A DNA stretch of 64,000 nt from a bacterium (GTDB lineage: Bacteria; Zhuqueibacterota; Zhuqueibacteria; Oleimicrobiales; Geothermoviventaceae), in assembly GCA_028275345.1 (NCBI GenBank), contig JAPWUV010000007.1, forward strand, positions 165,019 to 229,018. Reading direction: 5' to 3'. Shown piece by piece: positions 7,347-15,861 of the stretch. The notes beneath the pieces were generated by a model, which did not search any database, was not told the DNA's origin, and saw only the letters and a list, made by a program, of their open reading frames with translations. Each line of letters opens with the position of its first letter. The first letter of the stretch is position 1. The translations under genes and the position numbers were made by a program.

Positions 7347-10181
7347 CTATCGCAACAGAATCATCTTGCCTACCGCCGATCCCTCGCGAGCCTGGGCCCG
7401 AAGGAAGTAGATCCCGTTCGGCAAGAGCCCGCCACTCCCGTCAAGCCCCCTCCAGACGAACTCGTGCTGGCCAGGGGGTCTTGCACCGAGATCTGACTTC
7501 CAGACAATCCGCCCCTGCAAGTCCAGAATCTCGACCTGCACCTCCGAGGGCCGAGAAAGCCAGTACCTCACCCGGATCTCTTTGTGCCCCGGATTTGGGT
7601 AGACCGCTTGGATGCCCAAACAGCGCGGCATCGTCCGTTCCTCGGTGCCGGTTTCGGCTTTGGTGGGGTAAGGCATCCCTCCGATCTGGGCGGACTGGAG
7701 GGACCAGGAGAGGAGTCCGAAGCCGCACAGAGTCACCTTGACAGGACCGATCCCCGGCGCAAGCCAGATTGCCCAATCGTTGTCGGTGCCGCGGAAATGG
7801 AACCAAAACCGGTAGCAGGCGCCGAATGAGCCGGCCGGTGTGTCCACCGTGTCCGTCCGGCTCTCCAGCTCCACCTCCCACGCGAGGTTTCCGGACGGAT
7901 CTGTCACCGGCCACCGCTTTCCCAATTCGCGGGTGAAATCGAGCCAAAGCTGCTCCCGGTCTCCGTCCCTCACGAACAGCTTCCCGTCCTGGGTGAAGCG
8001 CACAAGGCACGGCCCGTACGGCGGAAGATTATTGAGGCGAAAGTAGGTGAAGCTGTCGAGCCGAACCGACTCCGTCACTGACCAAGCCATTCCCCCCTCC
8101 GAGAAGATCCAGCGATTCCCGACCGAGAGCGGGAAGTAGAGGTTCCAGCTGTCCGCGGGATATCCGAGGGCGCGGTTGATGGCATGCAGGGCGGAGTTCC
8201 GCACATCCGGATCCGCATCCTTTGTCAGCTGGACTAGATCGCGAAAAACCTCGGCCCTGTGGGAACGGACCGCCTCGCGCAGGTACTCGAACCGGGCTCG
8301 ATGGAGGGCGTCTTCGCCAAGCCACGGTTCATCCTCTGCAAAGAGAAGTCCGCAGACCTCCGCGGCGTGCCGCCGCACCCACCATTGGGGAGAAGCCATG
8401 GCGCCGAGGAGCTCCTCCAAATCCTGAAACGCGGTGGCCGGAAATCGAGCGGGGATATTCCAGAGGTGAATCCTCGGTTGGGTGAAGTCTTGCTCCCAAG
8501 TCTGGACCAGCTGAGAAGCGCCATCTGGCTGGACGAGCACGTACCAGTACCTGCGGTTGAGGCAGCCCGAGGGGCAATCTCCCCAGCCTTCGCTGAAGAT
8601 GAAGTGCCAGAGGTTATCCTTCCTGAAACACTCGATTCGGTTCCCATCCCCTGCGACGGAGTTCGGGTTGGCCGAGATCACCCCTGGGACGGAAACGTAG
8701 TGTCTGGCTAGCTCCGGCACTCGCATCGGTCGAGCGAAGGTGAGGAGGAAATGGGGCAAGTCGCTTCCAATGCGCTCGACCGAAAGGAGGTCGTAGCTTT
8801 TTCCCAAGGAGTCAATGGGCTCGTATCCCGTTTCGACCTGTCCGCGATTCCAAGCGGCAAGCCACGGTGCTGACGGCGAGCAGGACACAATCAGCTGGTC
8901 GGGTACGTAATCGGGGAGGGCGTGGAGCTCCGCGAGGCGATCGTGAGCAGTTCTGGCTGCGGCGAGGGCCCATTCGACTTCGTCGGCGAGCTTCTCGTCC
9001 AGGAAGATTCCGGATTCCTGAAGGCGGAGGGTAAGCGTCACGGCGTCGGGGCTGTGGCGATTACGGTAGACCCAAACCCCATCCCCCAATGTGGCGATGT
9101 AGACGGTGCCGGGCTCCGCCGCATCGGAGACCAGCCGTGCGATTCCGCGGACGGGAGTAGCGTCCCTTGTACGAACAGGGCGCCAGGTAGCCCCTCCGTC
9201 GAAGCTTTCCCAGAGGGCCCAGTGATCTTCCGGCGAGGTCCGACCTCCCGCCCACACGTGATCCGGGCGGCCGCTGTCGATAGCTAGTCCGAAGAAATAG
9301 ACGGGCTCGCCCCGCAGCGAGGTGGACTTCCACGTGCGTCCCGTGTCGTGCGAGGCGATCACCGCACCTTCCATCCCCGCGAAGAGCACATTGGGGCGCG
9401 ACGCATGTGCGGCAAGGGCATCGCAAGCGTTGTCCCCACCCATGTCGGGGAAAGAGAGTTGCCAAGAATCCCCGCAGTCCAGCGAGCGTGCGAGCCAAGG
9501 GGCGAAGGTTGCGTTCTCTCCCCCGGCCCAGACGATTCCGCAGGGGGACGCAGGATCGGACAGGGCAAGGGCGTTGACCGTCGCCAGTCCCAATGGGAGA
9601 ACCTTCTTCCAGCGGAATCTCGGGGCTTCAGCGGCGTAAACACTTCCCCCGACGGACGCAAAGACCCGGGCCGGCGGAAGATGCCCGCTCGAGCTGAAAC
9701 AAGCGAGGGCGCGGACCTCCGCCGGCCGTTGGGGATCCAGCCCCTGATCGACGGCTACCCAGCCGCTGTCTGTGAAGGCGTAAAGGAGCGGCTCGCCTGG
9801 GAACTGCGCGGCGGTTCCAACCAAGGGCACCTCGAAGTCGGCCGGGCCGATCCCGTACCGACAAACCCCCACCGAGCGGAGGCTCTCGTTCCCCAGTCCG
9901 AGATTGACCCAGTCGGAATACGGGGCCGACAGATCCCGGCGGTACACGCCTTGCGTTTCCGTGATCGCGTAGAGGTACCGGACAGGCGAGGATGAGCCCG
10001 GCGACACGGCCAGGTCCCTCACGACCTGACTCGTAAGCCCGAATGGTAGGGCTCGTTGGGCGAGACCGTAGCTCGTTTCCCCGAGCAGAAGGGCAAGGAC
10101 AAGAAGGAGCAGGTGTACTTTTCCCGCCGCGGAATTTGCCGCGCTTCGCTCGGCAAACTCATTCATTTTCCGGGCGCTCAA
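7347..10181 (-). CDS. Secreted Asp-box/beta-propeller protein with HEAT-like region and C-terminal sorting domain
   Basis: About 944 residues. After a signal peptide (KVHLLLLVLALLLGETSYGLAQ) comes a propeller-like region with three Asp-boxes (SLDCGDSWQL, SHDTGRTWKS, SFDGGATWRP), as in sialidase/Vps10/BNR folds. The middle holds HEAT-like helices (DPDVRNSALHAINRAL). The end is a FlgD/Por-type sorting domain (VYPNP...GIYFLRAQ). The proposed start is a TTG at 10181, because GGAGG sits exactly 6 nt before it. The in-frame ATG at 10166 lies about 21 nt from that site and has none of its own. Asp-boxes do not prove sialidase activity, and the arginine triad is not evident. It is probably a surface or secreted binding protein, co-transcribed with the gene at 5175-7304. 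Confidence 0.8.
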   Translation of the reverse strand: MSARKMNEFAERSAANSAAGKVHLLLLVLALLLGETSYGLAQRALPFGLTSQVVRDLAVSPGSSSPVRYLYAITETQGVYRRDLSAPYSDWVNLGLGNESLRSVGVCRYGIGPADFEVPLVGTAAQFPGEPLLYAFTDSGWVAVDQGLDPQRPAEVRALACFSSSGHLPPARVFASVGGSVYAAEAPRFRWKKVLPLGLATVNALALSDPASPCGIVWAGGENATFAPWLARSLDCGDSWQLSFPDMGGDNACDALAAHASRPNVLFAGMEGAVIASHDTGRTWKSTSLRGEPVYFFGLAIDSGRPDHVWAGGRTSPEDHWALWESFDGGATWRPVRTRDATPVRGIARLVSDAAEPGTVYIATLGDGVWVYRNRHSPDAVTLTLRLQESGIFLDEKLADEVEWALAAARTAHDRLAELHALPDYVPDQLIVSCSPSAPWLAAWNRGQVETGYEPIDSLGKSYDLLSVERIGSDLPHFLLTFARPMRVPELARHYVSVPGVISANPNSVAGDGNRIECFRKDNLWHFIFSEGWGDCPSGCLNRRYWYVLVQPDGASQLVQTWEQDFTQPRIHLWNIPARFPATAFQDLEELLGAMASPQWWVRRHAAEVCGLLFAEDEPWLGEDALHRARFEYLREAVRSHRAEVFRDLVQLTKDADPDVRNSALHAINRALGYPADSWNLYFPLSVGNRWIFSEGGMAWSVTESVRLDSFTYFRLNNLPPYGPCLVRFTQDGKLFVRDGDREQLWLDFTRELGKRWPVTDPSGNLAWEVELESRTDTVDTPAGSFGACYRFWFHFRGTDNDWAIWLAPGIGPVKVTLCGFGLLSWSLQSAQIGGMPYPTKAETGTEERTMPRCLGIQAVYPNPGHKEIRVRYWLSRPSEVQVEILDLQGRIVWKSDLGARPPGQHEFVWRGLDGSGGLLPNGIYFLRAQAREGSAVGKMILLR

Positions 10182-10909
10182 CTCTCGCCTCCTTTGCCGC
10201 GGACGGGCCTCGCACAAGGTCCGTATATCTTCCGATCGGCGCAACGACATTGCTAGCCGCATCGACCGCCCCTCAGAATCGCGCCGCCGGCATTCCGGGT
10301 TTCACCGGATCTCGAGACGCGCGAATGAGATGATCTGCGCTGCCCTCGCTCTCCGCCGTGTGGGACTCAGCTTTCTTTCCTTCCCGGCGCACCTTCCGGA
10401 CCCGCGCCCGGCAGGGTCCGCTTCGGAATCAAGGGCGATTTGCACGGTTAATCTATCAACAAAACCGGCCCGGAGCAAGGGAAAGGACCGTACGAATGGG
10501 TCGCGGGCTGATCTGCTGCAGATTCGAGCCGGGAACAGGTGGCGGCGAGGTACGGAGTCAGCACTCACTGGGGGTGAGCCGCAGCGGCTCGGGCGTATGA
10601 GGTCTTCTGTGCCGAGCGTTCGGGAATCGCCGGCTCGGCGATCCCGGCTGGGCCGGTCAACGGCGAGTGCGGACGGCCATACGTCGCCTCGCCGTCCTTC
10701 CGACGGATGGGCGAACGGGGGGGCGGCCTGCGGTCGGGGTTTCTTCGCTCCAATTGTTCGCGAGAGCCGAGGGGAGCGAGCTGCCGCATTAGCGCCGGAG
10801 CCGATTCCGAACCAAGCCGTGGTGGCTTTTCGAGGGACGAGCGATCGTCTGCTGCGCTTGTTGCTGGGAGGTACGGCCACCAGGATTTGGCTCGACCCGC
10901 GTTCTCATC
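10182..10909. other. Long intergenic region, possible promoter inside
   Basis: No convincing gene: open frames on both strands are Arg/Pro/Gly-rich and shadow one another. On the minus strand TTGCTC (10473-10478), a 17-nt spacer and TAGATT (10450-10455) could form a promoter for the secreted protein starting at 10181, giving a leader of about 260 nt. The stretch 10441-10465 is locally AT-rich against a GC-rich background, as promoters often are. Confidence 0.35.
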
Positions 10910-11317
10910 TCATTGGGCCGGATCCGGCGGGTCGGGATCCCCGAGGTCTTCCTCGACCATCTCCCGCACGGCCTCCAGAAGCTCAACGGGGTCGTAGGGT
11001 TTGGGCAGGACCCTTTGTACCCCCTCGATGGGTTCGCCGAGCCGGCAGCAGCACTGGCTCAAGGCAGAGAGAATGCAGACGGGGATTTCCCGAAGCTCGG
11101 GATCTTCCCGTAGGAGGCGCAGGACCTCCGTCCCGCTCATCACAGGCATGTCCAGGTCGAGCAGGATGGCCGAGGGACGTTGAGTCCGGACGAGGCGGAG
11201 GGCTTCTTCCCCATTGGCGGCCAACAGGCACTGGAAGCCCGCGGATTCAAGAAGCCTCGAAATGGAACGCGTGATGGGGTATTCGTCGTCGGCAACGAGG
11301 ATCTGTTTTTTCGACAC
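10910..11317 (-). CDS. Single-domain response regulator (CheY-like receiver)
   Basis: 135 residues, a receiver domain alone with no output domain. Acidic pocket DDE (10-12), phospho-acceptor Asp in LLDLDMP (about 54-56), Ser in CILSA after beta-4, and Lys in LPKPYDP. It starts with GTG at 11317, preceded by GGAGG. It lies 84 nt downstream of the HD-GYP gene on the same strand, so the two probably form one signalling unit. An oddity is a Cys-Cys-Cys run (SQCCCRLGEP) in the alpha-4 region, where receivers normally carry a variable polar helix. No histidine kinase is encoded nearby. Confidence 0.92.
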   Translation of the reverse strand: MSKKQILVADDEYPITRSISRLLESAGFQCLLAANGEEALRLVRTQRPSAILLDLDMPVMSGTEVLRLLREDPELREIPVCILSALSQCCCRLGEPIEGVQRVLPKPYDPVELLEAVREMVEEDLGDPDPPDPAQ

Positions 11318-11401
11318 TGTCGGCCTCCGCGCGAAAGCTCGAAAGTCTCGTAAAGCCCGAGTGACCGGAGCTTCCTTCGATCTACCCCGGCCCCGTGCGA
11401 T

Positions 11402-12979
11402 TCACTCTTGGCCCGTCCAGGGCTCCACCAGCTCGATCCCAGTCAGATATTTCCCCTGGTAGGGAAGGAAACGCCGGACGATCCTGAACGTGGGAAGGCT
11501 CTCCTCTTGCGCAGCCAAGCTGTGCGGGAAGTCGGCGCAGGCCAAATAGCGGAGGAAGGCATCGACCACGGATGGGTCGAACTGGGTCCCTCGGTTTGCT
11601 TTGATCTCCTCGACCGCTTGCTCGATTGACATCGCTGGGCGGTAGGGTCGACTGGATGTCATCGCGTCAAAGGCATCGGCCACGGCCAGGATACGCGCGC
11701 CCAGAGGGATTTCCTCGCCAGCGAGTCCGCGAGGATAGCCATGCCCGTCGTATCTCTCATGATGGTGCAGGATGATGGGCACGAGCTTTCGCATCGCCTC
11801 TACGTGGCCCACGATCTCCGCGCCCTCCACGACGTGTTGCTTCATGTGTTCATATTCGCGCGGGGATAGCTTTCCGGGTTTGTTCAGCACCGCTTCCGAG
11901 GTGCCGATTTTCCCCACGTCGTGGAGGAGGGAAGCCAATTCCAAATCAGCCAGCTCTGCGGGGGACAAGTCGAGCTGCTTGCCAATCGCCACGGCGTACA
12001 GGGCCACTCGACGAGAATGCCCGTGAGTGTAGGGATCCTTCGCATCGACTGCGTCGGCAAGGGCCTGAACCGCGCTGTAGAATAGCTCACGAAGCTCATT
12101 GTAGAGCCTGGCGTTCTGGAGGAGCACAGCGGCCTGGCTGCCGAGGGCGAAGAGCAGTCTGCGCTTGCTTGAGGAGAAGAGGGTGGATGATGGTTTCTTA
12201 TTCGGACCTCTCTCCTCACCGGCGGCGACGAGCACTCCGATCGTTTCCCCGCGCGCCCTCATGGGCACGCCGAGCAGGGGGAAGGCCCATCCGAGCCCCA
12301 GTTCCTTCTCGACGCCTTGAAGTTCCTCAGGACCGGCGATGGCCAGCGTCTGTCCTTCGATGACTACTATTCGGAAGGTACTGTCCGCAGTGGGAACACC
12401 GGCCAGCTCGTGAGGCGAGGGTAGCCGTCCCGAACATGTGTGGAGACGCAGCAAGCTCTTGTCTTCGTTCAGGAGGAAAATGCCTGCCGAAGTGCAATGA
12501 AGAAGCGACAGCACCTGGCCTGTGATGTATTCGCAGATGGCGTCGGGGTCGGTGACCTGGCTGACGGAGTCGCCCAGATTGTACCAGAGGTTCAGTTCCT
12601 GGTAGGCGCCGATGATCTCATCCGCAAGGCTATCCTTCTCCCTTTCGTTCTCGACTTCGCAGAGGAGCCGTTCCTTCAGCAGGGAAGACAAGCGCGACAG
12701 TGTGGGCTCGTCCAGGGGATGATTCCAGCCGTTCAGGTAAATGCGGAACAGCCGGCCGTCTTCCGCCTCGATGTCCAAAGGCACAGGGAGGGGGCGGCGG
12801 GCCCCTTCGGTTGGGGGATCTTCGGGCGCGAAATGGCAAACGGCTTTACCGTTTCCGTCGCAGAGCAAGATTTCGACGCCGTAGAGTTGGGCAAGCAGCG
12901 ACAGGAAGCGCTGCGCCCGGCCGTGCTCCACAATCTTCGTGCAAAGGCTCGCCGCTGCTCTCGGTTCCTCTTTGGCCAT
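11402..12979 (-). CDS. GAF / HD-GYP signalling protein, putative cyclic-di-GMP phosphodiesterase
   Basis: 525 residues, soluble. The N-terminal 1-110 holds a sensory-type region (VEILLCDGNGKAVCHF). A GAF domain spans roughly 140-290, and a HD-GYP domain about 300-480. Catalytic features: HGHSRRV (about 319-325), LLHDVGKIG (351-359, the HD pair at 353-354), HHERYDGHGYP (406-416, containing the GYP signature) and DAFDAMTSSRPYR (436-447). HD-GYP proteins hydrolyse cyclic di-GMP, so this one likely links a sensed signal to surface or motility behaviour. The ATG at 12979 follows GAAGGGGAA; a longer upstream extension has no ribosome site. It precedes the receiver-only regulator, which may control it or be controlled with it. 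Confidence 0.92.
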   Translation of the reverse strand: MAKEEPRAAASLCTKIVEHGRAQRFLSLLAQLYGVEILLCDGNGKAVCHFAPEDPPTEGARRPLPVPLDIEAEDGRLFRIYLNGWNHPLDEPTLSRLSSLLKERLLCEVENEREKDSLADEIIGAYQELNLWYNLGDSVSQVTDPDAICEYITGQVLSLLHCTSAGIFLLNEDKSLLRLHTCSGRLPSPHELAGVPTADSTFRIVVIEGQTLAIAGPEELQGVEKELGLGWAFPLLGVPMRARGETIGVLVAAGEERGPNKKPSSTLFSSSKRRLLFALGSQAAVLLQNARLYNELRELFYSAVQALADAVDAKDPYTHGHSRRVALYAVAIGKQLDLSPAELADLELASLLHDVGKIGTSEAVLNKPGKLSPREYEHMKQHVVEGAEIVGHVEAMRKLVPIILHHHERYDGHGYPRGLAGEEIPLGARILAVADAFDAMTSSRPYRPAMSIEQAVEEIKANRGTQFDPSVVDAFLRYLACADFPHSLAAQEESLPTFRIVRRFLPYQGKYLTGIELVEPWTGQE

Positions 12980-13557
12980 TCGTTCCCCTTCAATCGGCTC
13001 ACTGCGGAGGCGTTCTGGTTTCGTCCGCTGTGACCAGCAAGATCCCTCCCCGCGCTGTACGCCCGCTTTTTCACCTAACGCTGTTATCGGCACAGTGCCC
13101 CTCGGGAGTTAGCAAGAATCGACGGCCCGACGGGGTTCGGGACGCCCGGTTCGGAAGAGCACAGGTTTCGATCCCGGGTTTTCGAGCGATGTGGCAGCCA
13201 GTGCGGCAGGCGGAATCCCATCTGGCGCAGATGGAGAGTTGATCGTCTCGGGGCGGATGCGTACATTCGCCTAGAGCGAAGTCTCTGGTGGGAACGAGCC
13301 TCGCGGTGAGTGCCGCTCGGAGCGCCGGGCCTTCCGGAGGCACTGGCATTCGGGGGCGGAAGAGGTGAACGGGTCTACCTCTGCAGGCGGCTTGGCGCGT
13401 ACGAAGGTTCGGCTTGGAAAGGCGGTTTGCCTGCGTCGTACTGAGGCCGAGTGGTGGAACTCGGCAAGTCCGCACGCGTAGAGCTGATACAGCTTTCACC
13501 GAGTGCTCGGCAAGGCAAGCCCGATGCGGCAGCATACAGCGAGACGAGTTGGGCAGG
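12980..13557. other. Divergent intergenic region between HD-GYP and tsaC units
   Basis: No gene is recognisable. It must hold the promoters for both directions, but I see no near-consensus pair. Two related palindromic units, CCGAGTG(gtggaa)CTCGGCAAG at 13447-13468 and CCGAGTGCTCGGCAAG at 13499-13514, lie 52 bp apart in the half nearest tsaC. Confidence 0.4.
13447..13514. repeat. Pair of related palindromic units upstream of tsaC
   Basis: Unit 1 is CCGAGTG-gtggaa-CTCGGCAAG (13447-13468). Unit 2 is CCGAGTG-CTCGGCAAG (13499-13514), identical apart from the 6-nt insert. Each has inverted arms CCGAG/CTCGG. The first can form a hairpin (GCCGAGT/ACTCGGC). They could be a repeated protein-binding site or RNA hairpins in the leader. 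Confidence 0.4.
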
Positions 13558-14220
13558 ATGTTGAGGGAGAAGAGAGTGCGGCGGCTCGTGGTTTCCGAGG
13601 CCTCAGCCCTCCCCGAGGCAATTGTTCCGGCTGTGGAAGTGCTGCGGGCCGGAGGGGTGATTGCCTACCCGACGGAAACCCTCTACGGACTGGGTGCTGA
13701 TGCCTTGAATCCGGACGCCGTGCTGCGGGTTTACGAAATCAAGGGTAGGCACTCGAGGCAAGCCTTGCCCGTGATCGTCGCGGACAGGGAAATGCTGGCG
13801 CAGGTCGCGAGCCGAATCCCGCCCGCCGCCATCCGCCTGGCCGAGACTTTCTGGCCCGGCCCGCTGACGCTCGTTTTGCCGGCGAGGCGGGATTTGCCTG
13901 CCGCCCTGCTCGGCGGTGGGGACACGATCGCTGTGAGGGTCTCCGGTAGTCTTCTGTGTTGCGAGCTGAGTCGAATGCTGGGAAGGCCGGTCACGGCGAC
14001 GAGCGCTAACCTGTCCGGCGAGCCGGACCTCCGCACGGCCGAGGAGATCGAGCAAGTGCTGGGAGATCGGGTGGATTTAATCCTGGACGCCGGGCCAGCG
14101 CGAGGCACGCGGCCCTCCACCGTCGTGGACTGCAGCGGGGAGAAACTGCGGATCCTGCGAGTCGGGGTCATCCCGCCCGAGGAATTGAAAGAGCGAGTTC
14201 CGGATCTGGACTGGACATGA
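13558..14220 (+). CDS. tsaC: L-threonylcarbamoyladenylate synthase (Sua5/YrdC/YwlC)
   Basis: 220 residues. It makes threonylcarbamoyl-AMP from threonine, bicarbonate and ATP for t6A37 modification of ANN-decoding tRNAs. The YrdC fold shows GGVIAYPTETLYGLGADA, YEIKGRHSRQALPVIV, FWPGPLTLVLPAR, IAVRVSGS and the signature TATSANLSGEPDLRTAEEI. There is no C-terminal Sua5 domain, so it is the short YrdC type. The start is uncertain: ATG 13558 has a weak site (GGGCAGG), while GTG 13576 has AGGGAG at 6 nt and would remove six residues. The stop overlaps the next gene (ATGA), indicating translational coupling. It is the first gene of a six-gene operon. Confidence 0.95.
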   Translation: MLREKRVRRLVVSEASALPEAIVPAVEVLRAGGVIAYPTETLYGLGADALNPDAVLRVYEIKGRHSRQALPVIVADREMLAQVASRIPPAAIRLAETFWPGPLTLVLPARRDLPAALLGGGDTIAVRVSGSLLCCELSRMLGRPVTATSANLSGEPDLRTAEEIEQVLGDRVDLILDAGPARGTRPSTVVDCSGEKLRILRVGVIPPEELKERVPDLDWT

Positions 14221-14756
14221 GAAGAGGCCGTTTCCTCGTACTTTTCGTGTGCACCGGCAACAGCTGCCGAAGCCCGATGGCAGAGGGGATCCTCCGCGCC
14301 AAGCTACCCAAACACCTCAGCTCTGTGGTCCTCGTGCGCTCGGCCGGAACGCTGGGGATCGAGGGGGAGCGGGCGACCCCTTTCGCGATTCAAGCAGCCA
14401 GGGAGAATGGCGTCGACATCTCGCACCACCGCTCGTCCCGGCTCACCGAGTCCCTGGTACACGACGCCGATGTGATCCTCGCCATGGAGCCCGAACACGT
14501 GGACTATCTCCTGGACCACTTTCCGGAGGCCGCCGAGAAGGTGCACCTGCTGACCAGCTTTGCGAGAGAACAAGGGGAAGCCGCAGAGGAGGGGATTGAG
14601 GATCCCATCGGGATGGGCCTCGATACCTATCGCCGCGTCTACGAAAAGATCGAAGCGGAAATCGAACGGATCCTTCCGGAGCTCGAGCTGTCGATCCGGG
14701 AGAAACTGGGATTGGCCCTCGAACAAGGGGCCTCGCGCGGGGAGCCGCAGGCATGA
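14217..14756 (+). CDS. Low-molecular-weight protein phosphatase (YwlE-like, possible protein-arginine phosphatase)
   Basis: 179 residues. The P-loop CTGNSCRS (Cys12, Arg18) and the general acid Asp129 in EDPIGMGLDTYR are the catalytic set of LMW phosphatases. The sequence CTGNxCRSPMAE and the partnership with a tsaC homologue match the Bacillus ywlC-ywlE arrangement, where YwlE removes phosphate from arginine. In YwlE the P-loop carries Thr after Asn and classical LMW tyrosine phosphatases carry a bulkier residue; here it is Ser16, small and polar. That favours, but does not prove, arginine selectivity. No McsB-type kinase is in the window. It overlaps tsaC and the following GT9 gene by 4 nt each. 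Confidence 0.92.
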   Translation: MRRGRFLVLFVCTGNSCRSPMAEGILRAKLPKHLSSVVLVRSAGTLGIEGERATPFAIQAARENGVDISHHRSSRLTESLVHDADVILAMEPEHVDYLLDHFPEAAEKVHLLTSFAREQGEAAEEGIEDPIGMGLDTYRRVYEKIEAEIERILPELELSIREKLGLALEQGASRGEPQA

Positions 14757-15838
14757 AGGTCTTGCTGATCCGGACTGACCGCATGGGGGACGTGATCCTC
14801 TCCACGCCCGTGGCGACCCTGATCAAGAGGGCTCACCCGGACTGGCGCGTGGAGATGCTCGTTGCCCGTCAGTTGGTGCCCTTGGTCGGCGTACACCGGG
14901 ATGTGGATGCCGTACTGGAGTTCGGAGGCCGAGACTCGTCCCTGCGGGAACTGGTCCGGCTTCTGCGCTCGCGCCGTTACGATGCGGCCGTGCTTCTCCA
15001 TCCAACCTTCCGGCTTGCCTTGAGCCTTTGGCTGGCGCGGATCCCGCGGCGGATCGGGACCGCGTATCGGCTCTACTCCTTTCTACTCAATGAGAGGGTG
15101 CCAGTCCATCGCAAGCGCTCCCGGCTTCACGAGTTGGAGCTGAACGTGCTCACTGCGTCGCCCCTCGGGTTGGCCCCGCTCCCGGAAAGCGGTGAGCTGT
15201 TCCGGTTCGAGCTGCCGGAGGAAGAAGAACGACGTCTGGCGGAGAAGCTGGCGCGAGCTGGAGTGGAACCGGACGCGCGCCCGATCGTACTCCACCCGGG
15301 CAGCGGTGGTTCGGCGCGGAACTGGCCGGTGAGGCGTTTCGCCGAGCTGGCGGAGCTGCTCCACGCTCGCGGGATCGGCCCCATCGTGATCACGGGCACG
15401 TCGGCCGAACGCCAACTCGTGGATGAGTTGGTGCGTCTTGCTGCGGTGCCACTCGTGCGGCTGGACGGAGAGCTCGAGATCCTGCAACTTGCGGCGCTGC
15501 TCCAACGCGCGCGCGTCGTCGTTGCCAATTCTACAGGGCCGCTGCACCTGGCGGTGGCGATGGGAGCTCCGGTGGTCGGGCTGTATTGTCCGATCGGGCC
15601 GTGTCATCCACGGCGTTGGGGACCTTACGGGCGGCGAGATGCCGTGTTGATGCCGGATGTGCCCGAATGTGATCGCTGCCGAGCGAGCTGCCCGCACTAC
15701 GACTGCATGGAGAGCATCCCAGCGGATCGCGTGGCCGCGAAGATCGGGCAAGTGATGCAGCTTTCGGAGGGAGATCGGGCCAGAAGGCAACCCTTGGGAG
15801 CCGAAGCGGAGAACGCGGTTTCTTACGGCGACCAGTGA
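14753..15838 (+). CDS. Glycosyltransferase family 9 (heptosyltransferase-like)
   Basis: 361 residues, two Rossmann-like halves of GT-B type. The N-terminal RTDRMGDVILSTPV places Asp13 where WaaC/WaaF-type enzymes keep their catalytic aspartate. The C-terminal half shows VLHPGSGG, WPVRRFAEL and NSTGPLHLAVAMGAPVVGLYCP, the donor-binding signature. A late Cys cluster (CDRCRASCPHYDC) resembles that of other GT9 proteins in this lineage. It probably adds a heptose or other sugar to LPS core or another cell-surface glycan, on the inner face of the inner membrane. It overlaps the phosphatase gene by 4 nt (ATGA) and is followed immediately by the DUF3108 gene. Confidence 0.9.
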   Translation: MKVLLIRTDRMGDVILSTPVATLIKRAHPDWRVEMLVARQLVPLVGVHRDVDAVLEFGGRDSSLRELVRLLRSRRYDAAVLLHPTFRLALSLWLARIPRRIGTAYRLYSFLLNERVPVHRKRSRLHELELNVLTASPLGLAPLPESGELFRFELPEEEERRLAEKLARAGVEPDARPIVLHPGSGGSARNWPVRRFAELAELLHARGIGPIVITGTSAERQLVDELVRLAAVPLVRLDGELEILQLAALLQRARVVVANSTGPLHLAVAMGAPVVGLYCPIGPCHPRRWGPYGRRDAVLMPDVPECDRCRASCPHYDCMESIPADRVAAKIGQVMQLSEGDRARRQPLGAEAENAVSYGDQ

Positions 15839-15861
15839 AACTGAGGCGGAAAGGAGAACCG

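Noticed and set aside
7347..10181. Calling the Asp-box protein a sialidase
   Set aside because: Asp-boxes occur in many propellers. The arginine triad and catalytic Tyr/Glu/Asp of sialidases are not evident.
10330..11274. A 314-codon plus-strand frame across the region before and over the response regulator
   Set aside because: Arg/Pro/Ser-rich with no recognisable domain. Its second half is antisense to a clear receiver-domain gene, and there is no ribosome site.
13447..13516. A stretch resembling the 5' part of tRNA-Leu (GCCGAGTGGTGGAACTCGGCA)
   Set aside because: There is no T-arm (GGTTCRANNCC), no matching acceptor 3' strand and no fitting anticodon arm. It is better explained as a palindromic repeat.
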